DNA of 6,821 nt from CAJXOW01 sp964421495. Lineage in GTDB: Bacteria > Bacteroidota > Rhodothermia > Balneolales > Balneolaceae. Numbering within the stretch: the stretch's first letter is position 1; each line of letters begins with the position of its first letter. Of the stretch, positions 1 through 5,115 are shown piece after piece. The translations under genes were made by a program, and so were the position numbers. Location: the NCBI GenBank assembly GCA_964421495.1, contig CAYQXO010000135.1, positions 1 to 6,821 on the forward strand. Direction: 5' to 3'. The notes under the pieces were generated by a model that ran no database searches, was not told where the DNA came from, and saw nothing but the letters and a program-made list of their open reading frames with translations.

Positions 1-260
1 TGTTTAAATCTACTGTAAATATTACTCTCAGGGAATCTATCTTAGACCCCCAGGGCAAGGCCACGCACCACGCATTGCAAAACCTGGGGCTGAACGACAT
101 ATCCAGGGTCCGAATCGGGAAACTGGTCGAGCTGGATATAGAGGCAGAAAACAAGCAAAAAGCTCGAAAGATTGCTGAAGAGGCATGTACACAACTGCTT
201 GCCAACCCCGTTATGGAAGACTACGAAATATCCCTCGAGGAAAAGCAACCGGTAAGCTGA
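1..260 (+). CDS. purS: Phosphoribosylformylglycinamidine synthase subunit PurS (start codon cut by the window edge)
   Basis: PurS is the small dimeric subunit that bridges PurQ and PurL in the ATP- and glutamine-dependent conversion of FGAR to FGAM, the fourth step of cytosolic de novo purine synthesis. The reading frame is open from base 3, and the first two bases are TG, so the start codon most likely begins one base before the window, giving about 86 residues, the usual PurS length. The frame opens FKSTVNITLRES, followed by the family hallmark LDPQGKATHHALQNLG, then VRIGKLVELDIE and, near the end, LLANPVMEDYEI. All of these match the PurS fold of a beta strand, a helix carrying the conserved LDPQG turn, and the paired strands. 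A TTG at 75 is also in frame but would delete the conserved N-terminal strand. clpS follows 8 nt after the TGA stop, so cotranscription is likely. The family assignment is very secure. Confidence 0.95.
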   Translation, partial: FKSTVNITLRESILDPQGKATHHALQNLGLNDISRVRIGKLVELDIEAENKQKARKIAEEACTQLLANPVMEDYEISLEEKQPVS

Positions 261-268
261 ATACACGA

Positions 269-622
269 ATGAAGCCTGTTTTCATCCGTCGCATACATGT
301 CAGCAGCGATCCCGAGAGATTGCCCTCCCCTCAACCTGCCGAACCTGATGTAGAGGTGGAGGACCAACCCGGGGAACGTTCCTCGAAGGATGAAGACAAT
401 CCCTGGAAATTGATTCTATACAATGATGAAGTACACACTTTTCAGGAAGTTATCAGTCAACTGGTGAAGGCGCTTGGCTGCTCACGAAGTAAAGCTGAAA
501 AAATTGCTGCCAAAGCTCACGAAAATGGAAAAGCTTTGGTGTACGAGGGTACCTTTGAAGAATGTTTTGAGATCAACACCATATTACAGGAAATACAACT
601 TGTCACCGAAATAAAAGGGTAA
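269..622 (+). CDS. clpS: ATP-dependent Clp protease adaptor ClpS
   Basis: ClpS recognises proteins with destabilising N-terminal residues and hands them to the ClpA or ClpC unfoldase for degradation in the cytosol. The 117-residue product has an acidic, proline-rich and probably disordered tail (residues 1-43), then the ClpS core: NPWKLILYNDEVHTF at 44-58, a helix rich in Ala and Lys, AHENGKA at 83-89, and an ending consistent with the family. The N-degron pocket signature Asn52-Asp53 and His84 align with E. coli Asn34-Asp35 and His66. Asp36, Met40, Met62 and Val65 of E. coli become Glu54, Phe58, Ala80 and Ala83 by hand alignment. I chose ATG 269 because the earlier ATG at 185 would overlap purS by 76 nt and add 28 residues without family resemblance. 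No clear Shine-Dalgarno is present, so translational coupling with purS (8-nt gap) is possible. The position between purS and purQ is unexpected. Confidence 0.87.
   Translation: MKPVFIRRIHVSSDPERLPSPQPAEPDVEVEDQPGERSSKDEDNPWKLILYNDEVHTFQEVISQLVKALGCSRSKAEKIAAKAHENGKALVYEGTFEECFEINTILQEIQLVTEIKG
614..619 (+). promoter_or_regulatory. Ribosome binding site supporting the TTG start of purQ
   Basis: AAAGGG lies inside the end of clpS, with its last G separated from the TTG at 627 by 7 nt. This is the most Shine-Dalgarno-like site among the plus-strand genes and supports the non-ATG start, which also places the first beta strand of PurQ correctly at the N-terminus. Confidence 0.5.
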
Positions 623-626
623 CACT

Positions 627-1325
627 TTGTCTACAACATTCGGAATCATCGTTTTCCCCGGATCCAATTGTGACCATGACGCCTATCACGCCCTGTCTGA
701 AGTAATGGGAGTGGACACCCAATATATCTGGCACAAAGAAACCGACCTGACCGGCATTGACGTCATTATCATACCCGGTGGATTTTCGTACGGCGACTAC
801 CTACGTTCGGGTGCTATTGCACGTTTTTCCCCCATTATGCAGGAAGTCGAAAAAGCGGCTCAAAAAGGAGTCCCGATCATTGGTATCTGCAACGGATTCC
901 AAACCTTGCTCGAAGCCGGCTTGCTGCCGGGAGCCATGATGCACAACGAACAGCTGCGCTTTGTTTGTAAAAATGTCTACATTCGGTGCGAAACCAACAA
1001 TTCCCTGTTTACAGGCGGTTTACAAGAGGGGCAAGTCCTCGACATACCCGTTTCACACGGCGAGGGGAACTATTTCATATCCGATGAAGGGCTAAAAGAG
1101 CTTAAGGAACACAACCAAGTGGCTTTTCGCTATTGTAATAAAGAGGGCGAACTCACTCCGGAAACAAATTTTAACGGTTCCGTTGATCATATAGCGGGGG
1201 TTGTAAACCGGCAGGGCAATGTGCTGGGTTTAATGCCGCATCCCGAACGGGCCGTCGAATCACTGCTGGGCTCGGCTGACGGACGCATGTTCTTCGAATC
1301 GCTGCTCGACAGGGTCGTCGCCTAG
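627..1325 (+). CDS. purQ: Phosphoribosylformylglycinamidine synthase subunit PurQ (glutaminase)
   Basis: PurQ is the class I glutamine amidotransferase subunit of FGAR synthase. It releases ammonia from glutamine and passes it to PurL in the cytosolic purine pathway. The 232-residue product has the normal length of the stand-alone subunit. It opens FGIIVFPGSNCDHDAY (residues 5-20), carries the IIIPGGFSYGDYLRSGAIA block (48-66), the nucleophile elbow GICNGFQ with Cys88, the SHGEGNYF segment (143-150), and MPHPER (203-208), which supplies His205 and Glu207 to complete the Cys-His-Glu triad. All key residues are present. The start is TTG at 627, 4 nt after the clpS stop; it has an AAAGGG upstream and reproduces the family N-terminus, and there is no ATG nearby in frame. 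With purS upstream this indicates the three-subunit PurSQL type of enzyme. purL is not within the window. Confidence 0.96.
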   Translation: MSTTFGIIVFPGSNCDHDAYHALSEVMGVDTQYIWHKETDLTGIDVIIIPGGFSYGDYLRSGAIARFSPIMQEVEKAAQKGVPIIGICNGFQTLLEAGLLPGAMMHNEQLRFVCKNVYIRCETNNSLFTGGLQEGQVLDIPVSHGEGNYFISDEGLKELKEHNQVAFRYCNKEGELTPETNFNGSVDHIAGVVNRQGNVLGLMPHPERAVESLLGSADGRMFFESLLDRVVA

Positions 1326-1370
1326 CCCGAATTTCTGCTGTGTTAACAGGACAACCGTTCATCCGCCGAT

Positions 1371-1388
1371 GTACTAAATCCACAGTAC
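1371..1388 (+). repeat. Short inverted repeat just upstream of lptB
   Basis: GTACT (1371-1375) and AGTAC (1384-1388) form a 5-bp stem with an 8-nt loop, ending 3 nt before the lptB ATG in the 66-nt gap after purQ. It could fold in the mRNA near the lptB initiation region. Arms this short arise by chance, and no terminator-like T run follows. Confidence 0.25.
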
Positions 1389-1391
1389 TGT

Positions 1392-2129
1392 ATGAAAACC
1401 TTATATTCTCAAAACCTGGTTAAGCGATACAAGAAACGGGCTGTCGTTTCCGATGTCTCCATGAATCTGGAACAGGGAGAAATTGTCGGCTTACTTGGTC
1501 CCAATGGAGCCGGCAAAACCACCACTTTTTACATGTTCGTAGGCTTGATCCAGCCTAATGAAGGCCGCATTTATCTTGAAGACCGGGACATTACCAATCT
1601 GCCCATGTACAAACGAGCACGACGGGGAATTGGATATCTATCGCAGGAAGCCAGCGTTTTTCGCAATCTCACCGTACGGGAAAACCTGGAAGCGGTTTTG
1701 GAATTTTTCTCCGTTCCGGATAAAGAGATTCATGAACGAGCCGATCAACTTATCGAGGAGTTTGGACTTAAATACATTGAGAATAGCAAGGGATATACTT
1801 TATCAGGTGGCGAACGTCGACGAACGGAAATCGCCCGGTCCCTTATAACCGACCCCCGATTTATCCTTCTCGACGAACCCTTTGCCGGTATCGACCCAAT
1901 AGCGGTAGAGGATATACAACAAATTGTATCCAAGTTACGACACCGGGACATCGGCATTTTCATTACGGACCACAATGTCCACGAAACGCTGGCCATCACG
2001 GATCGCGCCTACCTGATGTTCGAAGGCGAAATCCTAAAGGAGGGATCTGCCGATGAACTGGCTGAAGACGAAGAAGCCAAAAAACTCTACCTGGGACAAC
2101 AATTTCGGCTCGATCGCTATAATCATTAG
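1392..2129 (+). CDS. lptB: LPS export ABC transporter ATP-binding protein LptB
   Basis: LptB is the cytoplasmic ATPase of the LptB2FGC complex, which extracts lipopolysaccharide from the inner membrane and drives it across the Lpt bridge to the outer membrane. The 245-residue protein matches the family length (241 in E. coli). Visible motifs, in order, are Walker A GPNGAGKTT (36-44), Q-loop Gln85 in GYLSQEASVF, ABC signature LSGGERRR (137-144), Walker B ILLDEP (158-163) with catalytic Glu162, and the switch His194 in ITDHNVHETL. Phe90 and Arg91 match the residues that couple E. coli LptB to LptF/LptG, and the YLGQQFRL tail resembles YLGEDFRL of E. coli; together these distinguish it from the generic branched-chain amino acid ABC ATPases. 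The start is ATG 1392, without an obvious Shine-Dalgarno. It follows purQ by 66 nt in the same orientation, so it may be cotranscribed or have its own promoter. No lptA, C, F or G gene is in view. Confidence 0.95.
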   Translation: MKTLYSQNLVKRYKKRAVVSDVSMNLEQGEIVGLLGPNGAGKTTTFYMFVGLIQPNEGRIYLEDRDITNLPMYKRARRGIGYLSQEASVFRNLTVRENLEAVLEFFSVPDKEIHERADQLIEEFGLKYIENSKGYTLSGGERRRTEIARSLITDPRFILLDEPFAGIDPIAVEDIQQIVSKLRHRDIGIFITDHNVHETLAITDRAYLMFEGEILKEGSADELAEDEEAKKLYLGQQFRLDRYNH

Positions 2130-2135
2130 CCCGTA

Positions 2136-2149
2136 CTTTGTTTCCAAAG
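2136..2149. repeat. Small hairpin between the convergent lptB and rho genes
   Basis: CTTTG (2136-2140) and CAAAG (2145-2149) form a 5-bp stem with a 4-nt loop inside the 27-nt gap separating the two stop codons. It is the only pairing I see there. Neither strand has a proper T run after it, so it is at best a weak bidirectional terminator. Confidence 0.25.
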
Positions 2150-2156
2150 CCTTCCT

Positions 2157-3356
2157 TTATACCGAAGCTGCAATCTGGTTCAGCAACTCTTCATTACTCT
2201 CCGTGTTCTTCAACACTTTCAACAAACTGTCCATTGACTCTTTAGGAGACTTCTTGAGCAGGTACCGGCGAACCATATTGCGCTCCTCAATGGATCCCGG
2301 GATAAACCTTTCTTCATTCCTCGTGCCGGATGCGGTAAGGTTGATCGCCGGGAAAATGCGATCGTTGGCCAGCTCCCTGTCCAGCACCAGCTCCATATTA
2401 CCGGTTCCCTTAAACTCTTCAAAAATGAGGTCATCCATGCGGGAATTGGTTTCAACCAGGCAGGTGGCAATGATGGTCAAGGACCCTCCCCCTTCAATAT
2501 TACGGGCCGAACCAAATATCTTCTTCGGAATTTCCAGCGCCCTCACATCGAGGCCTCCCGACAACGTTCGGCCGCTATTCGACTGTATCGTATTGTAGGC
2601 CCGTCCCAGACGCGTCAGCGAATCAATCAGGAGCATGGAATCCTCTCCCTCCTCCGCTTTCCGCTTGGCATAACCAAGAGCCAATTCAGTAATACGAATA
2701 TGGCTATCCGTCGGATTGTCGTTGGAGGAAGCAAATACCTCTCCTTTGGTACTTCTCATAAAATCTGTAACCTCTTCCGGCCGCTCATCAACCAGCAGCA
2801 CCGACAGATTAATATCGGGATGATGCTCGTGTACGCTTTGGGCGATTTGCTTCAGCAAGACCGTCTTACCCGCTCTCGGAGGGGAAACAATCATGGCGCG
2901 CTGACCTTTGCCAACCGGAGCTATCAGATCCACTACCCGCATTTCAATATCCTCGGCGTTATAGCCCAGCTTAATATGCTCATTAGGCATGATCGGAGTT
3001 TGATGGACGAAGCGGTTTACCTTTTGCCAATGCTCCGTATCCTTGCCATTAATCTGTTCAATGGAATGCACATGCTTATTGCCTTTCTGATCCTCCTCGT
3101 ACTCCCCTTCCAACTCAAGACCGGGTCGCAGATCATAATGTTTAATTTCATCCGGCTTCAGAAAAGGATCTTTGGGATCGTATGAAAACTCATGGTCTTT
3201 CTTGCGAATAAATCCATACAACTTTTCATTAATTTCCAACACTCCATTGTATCGACCGCCAATTTCAACATTCTTGTTATTGATAAACTTGGGGATAAAT
3301 ACATTTCCCCCTTTTTTATTATTTCCTTTTCGATTTCGTCCTTTTGATCTACCCAT
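2157..3356 (-). CDS. rho: Transcription termination factor Rho, short form lacking the N-terminal helical domain
   Basis: Rho is the hexameric RNA-dependent ATPase that loads on unstructured RNA and terminates transcription. The 399-residue product starts with a basic, low-complexity stretch rich in Gly, Asn, Lys and Arg (residues 2-17). It goes straight into the cold-shock RNA-binding domain (about 34-105), whose aromatic pair Tyr47/Phe49 in LYGFIR matches Phe62/Phe64 of E. coli. The motor domain follows: Walker A SPPRAGKT (158-165), catalytic Glu191 in VDERPEE, Walker B LLIDS with Asp245, the Q-loop region SGRTLSGGLD (261-270), the R-loop EFKGTGN (314-320) and the arginine finger Arg346 in SGTRNEE. 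Every catalytic element is intact. The four-helix Rho_N domain of about 47 residues in E. coli is missing. ATG 3356 is chosen because the only earlier candidate (TTG 3416) adds unrelated residues and an in-frame TGA lies at 3417-3419. It converges on lptB. Confidence 0.96.
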   Translation of the reverse strand: MGRSKGRNRKGNNKKGGNVFIPKFINNKNVEIGGRYNGVLEINEKLYGFIRKKDHEFSYDPKDPFLKPDEIKHYDLRPGLELEGEYEEDQKGNKHVHSIEQINGKDTEHWQKVNRFVHQTPIMPNEHIKLGYNAEDIEMRVVDLIAPVGKGQRAMIVSPPRAGKTVLLKQIAQSVHEHHPDINLSVLLVDERPEEVTDFMRSTKGEVFASSNDNPTDSHIRITELALGYAKRKAEEGEDSMLLIDSLTRLGRAYNTIQSNSGRTLSGGLDVRALEIPKKIFGSARNIEGGGSLTIIATCLVETNSRMDDLIFEEFKGTGNMELVLDRELANDRIFPAINLTASGTRNEERFIPGSIEERNMVRRYLLKKSPKESMDSLLKVLKNTESNEELLNQIAASV

Positions 3357-3383
3357 AGTAATTCTAATTATATTTACATTCAA

Positions 3384-3408
3384 TCCGACCGTTTCGCATA
3401 AGGTCGGA
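3384..3408 (-). promoter_or_regulatory. Hairpin in the presumed rho 5' leader
   Basis: TCCGACC and GGTCGGA, at 3384-3390 and 3402-3408, are perfectly complementary and enclose an 11-nt loop. The stem has five G-C pairs of seven and ends 27 nt before the rho ATG. rho is autogenously controlled by attenuation in E. coli, so a leader structure is plausible. On the minus strand the stem is followed by an AT-rich stretch without a continuous T run, so it does not look like a simple intrinsic terminator. The structure is seen in the sequence; the regulatory role is inference. Confidence 0.4.
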
Positions 3409-3473
3409 AACTTCAATCACAACAGTTTTGAATACGTTGGAGGCAAGCCTTTTGGAATATGCACACAGTTTCC

Positions 3474-3502
3474 TTTATAGAATGGATGCGTTTACTTGCG
3501 AA
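3474..3502 (-). promoter_or_regulatory. rho: Candidate sigma70-like promoter for rho
   Basis: On the minus strand TTCGCA (3502-3497) and TATAAA (3479-3474) are separated by exactly 17 nt. They match 4 of 6 bases of the -35 and 5 of 6 bases of the -10 consensus. Transcription would begin near 3467, giving rho a leader of about 110 nt that includes the hairpin at 3384-3408. Bacteroidota often use a different -7/-33 promoter, which I do not see here, so this is tentative. Confidence 0.35.
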
Positions 3503-3732
3503 GAGGTAACATCAACTTCATTCTTTCAGTCAGGCTGTCCCGTCATCAATCATTTCTAGATTTGTGGAACAACTTATTACGAGAGAAGTGGACAACCCCC
3601 AACATTCTTATTCAGGCAGCCCACAGGAAAATACACGTGCGCCCAGCCACCGAAGTGAGTACCTTTTATTAGGTGAAAGATAAAAAATATCGAGTAAATA
3701 CAGAAATAGATCCTCCGGGAGTAAAAACCGGG

Positions 3733-5058
3733 TTAGCGCACCGTCGTCTTCTCGTTAATCCATCCATAGCAATCGTGGAGATTATCGCCAACCTGCATGG
3801 TGTCTCCATCCTCCCAGTTTGAGAAAAACTTTTCTTCCTTCGTGGGTGTAACAGGCTCATAGGACTCATACCGGCCCTCCACGGTTCCACTGGTTGTCTC
3901 ATCCACCTGTCGAGCCTTATCCAGGTAATCCAACACCAGCCAGTAAACCACTTTATCCTGTCGATCCATATCCCGGTCGGCGGTGCAATTGCTAACGGTT
4001 CGCGCATATATCTTGGAAATCAAAAGATAGGGCTTACCCCACTCAGCATCATGTTCAATCGCCTGCCGAGCCCACTTTCTTGCATTTTGCAACTGATCCC
4101 TGTTTAAATATGTTTCAGCGAGGTCTATAGCCGCCTCTTTCTTCTCATCCGGGTCATCCGTCTTGCCGAGCGCATCCTTAAGGTACTTGATTGCGGTCTC
4201 ATAGTTGGCATTATCCATAGCTATTTCGGCGAGCCGAATAGCATTTTCGTAATTTGACTCCAACTTATAGAGGCGCTCGGCAAGCTCCTTGGCTTCTGCG
4301 TAGTTATCCCGGTCTTCATAGATTTGCAGAAGCTGATCCAGCAACTCTGCATTATCGGGCTCATCCTCTAACTGTGCCTTCAAAAACTTAATTCTCTCTT
4401 CAGGCGTATCAAACAATTGATCACGGATCTGGTTGTAATATTGCTTGAGTTTTTCCGACGCATAGGCTTCTGTATTCTTAATTAACGCCAGAGCCCGGTC
4501 TTTTTTGTCATTTGCAACCAGATTCTGTAACAAAAGCTGCATATAATAACCTTCCCCGCGTTCGGTAAATCGTTGGGCATCCATTTCGTACAACTCCTTG
4601 TACAGAGTCTGTGCCTTTGTTTCCGCATCAGATATATGCTCTTTATTCTGCTGGTAAAAACGGGCCTTCTTCATTTTCCAATCGAACTCGTCAAATTCCT
4701 CGTTATCACTCAGCGTTTCAAAAGCAATGTCAAAAACCTTCAATGCCGAATCCAGGTACGTCGAACGGACGGTGGGATCCTCCTGCTTATTCCCCATCTC
4801 GGAGTATATAGTAATAATTCGACTCAGGTTTCGCTCCAGATCAAACTTCGAATACCCTTCAATTTCTCTGGGTTTCGCATAAATCATCCATCGGCCATAA
4901 TCAAGCGCCATGTCATAGTTTTCAGATCGGTAATTCTCCAAAAATATAGAATAGGCCGATAAACGATCGAGCTGATAGGGAGGCTCCGACTTTTGTGCCT
5001 GTGCCACAGATATGCCTGTCCAGCACAAGATCATCGATAAAATCAAGAATTTTTTCAT
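3733..5058 (-). CDS. Secreted tetratricopeptide-repeat protein with a two-cysteine C-terminal module
   Basis: The 441-residue product begins with a signal peptide: MKKF, a hydrophobic core, then SVAQAQ with cleavage likely around residues 21-22. There is no lipobox cysteine at the cleavage site, so it is probably a soluble periplasmic protein. The body is helical, charged and TPR-like. The clearest repeats run from about 220 to 340, for example ELLDQLLQIYEDRDNYAEA and ALGKTDDPDEKKEAAIDLAE. A distinct end follows (about 345-441) with NCTADRDMDRQDKVVYWLV and GWINEKTTVR. It contains the only two cysteines of the mature protein, Cys358 and Cys430. I recall similar endings in Bacteroidota TPR proteins encoded beside an outer-membrane barrel gene, but the function of that family is unknown to me. 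The barrel gene lies 57 nt upstream. ATG 5058 has a weak GGGCGAG 7 nt before it and starts the signal peptide correctly. It probably mediates protein-protein contacts in the envelope. Confidence 0.8.
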   Translation of the reverse strand: MKKFLILSMILCWTGISVAQAQKSEPPYQLDRLSAYSIFLENYRSENYDMALDYGRWMIYAKPREIEGYSKFDLERNLSRIITIYSEMGNKQEDPTVRSTYLDSALKVFDIAFETLSDNEEFDEFDWKMKKARFYQQNKEHISDAETKAQTLYKELYEMDAQRFTERGEGYYMQLLLQNLVANDKKDRALALIKNTEAYASEKLKQYYNQIRDQLFDTPEERIKFLKAQLEDEPDNAELLDQLLQIYEDRDNYAEAKELAERLYKLESNYENAIRLAEIAMDNANYETAIKYLKDALGKTDDPDEKKEAAIDLAETYLNRDQLQNARKWARQAIEHDAEWGKPYLLISKIYARTVSNCTADRDMDRQDKVVYWLVLDYLDKARQVDETTSGTVEGRYESYEPVTPTKEEKFFSNWEDGDTMQVGDNLHDCYGWINEKTTVR

Positions 5059-5083
5059 AGTGCTTCTCGCCCTTGTTGCTTAA

Positions 5084-5111
5084 GTTTTAAATCATAATTT
5101 TCTATTAAAAC
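5084..5111 (-). repeat. AT-rich inverted repeat between the barrel and TPR genes
   Basis: GTTTTAA (5084-5090) and TTAAAAC (5105-5111) are perfectly complementary over 7 bp with a 14-nt loop, and almost fill the 57-nt spacer between the two genes. Only one pair is G-C, so the stem would be weak as RNA. It could equally be an AT-rich protein-binding site or chance in a low-GC spacer. Confidence 0.25.
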
Positions 5112-5115
5112 ACAC

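Larger units (their letters stand above)
3357..3732. other. 376-nt intergenic region upstream of rho
   Basis: No credible protein gene is seen in this gap on either strand. A 102-codon plus-strand frame crossing it (3172-3480) is antisense to rho and has no family resemblance. The gap is downstream of the TPR gene and upstream of rho, both on the minus strand. It contains a candidate promoter (3474-3502) and a perfect 7-bp inverted repeat (3384-3408). It also holds minor pairings: AGGT against ACCT at 3661-3674, and a CAC-TTCG-GTG tetraloop near 3650-3660 on the minus strand. No tRNA T-loop or SRP RNA signature was recognised, and no intrinsic terminator follows the TPR gene. Confidence 0.6.

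Noticed and set aside
42..266. Minus-strand frame antisense to purS
   Set aside because: Composition is that of a mirror frame of a well-conserved gene, with no family signal.
185..268. Upstream ATG extension of clpS overlapping purS
   Set aside because: The 28 added residues show no ClpS resemblance and lie entirely over or just after the conserved purS end; ATG 269 gives a normal-sized protein.
1338..1349. TGTTAACA palindrome between purQ and lptB as an operator
   Set aside because: An 8-bp palindrome occurs by chance in several kilobases often enough, and no second copy or adjoining promoter supports it.
3367..3372. TATAAT box on the minus strand 10 nt before the rho ATG
   Set aside because: No -35-like element at 16-18 nt upstream; it would give a nearly leaderless transcript. 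An AT-rich spacer easily produces this hexamer by chance.
3357..3416. TTG-initiated 20-residue extension of Rho
   Set aside because: The added residues do not resemble Rho_N, and MGRSKGRNRK at 3356 is a natural start. The extension also covers the leader hairpin region.
3172..3480. 102-codon plus-strand frame across the rho start and its leader
   Set aside because: Largely antisense to rho, no recognisable domain, no ribosome binding site; a shadow frame.
3711..3732. CCGG repeats with an internal T run after the TPR gene as an intrinsic terminator
   Set aside because: The stem is only 4 bp and the T run lies in the loop, not after the stem, so it does not fit a terminator.
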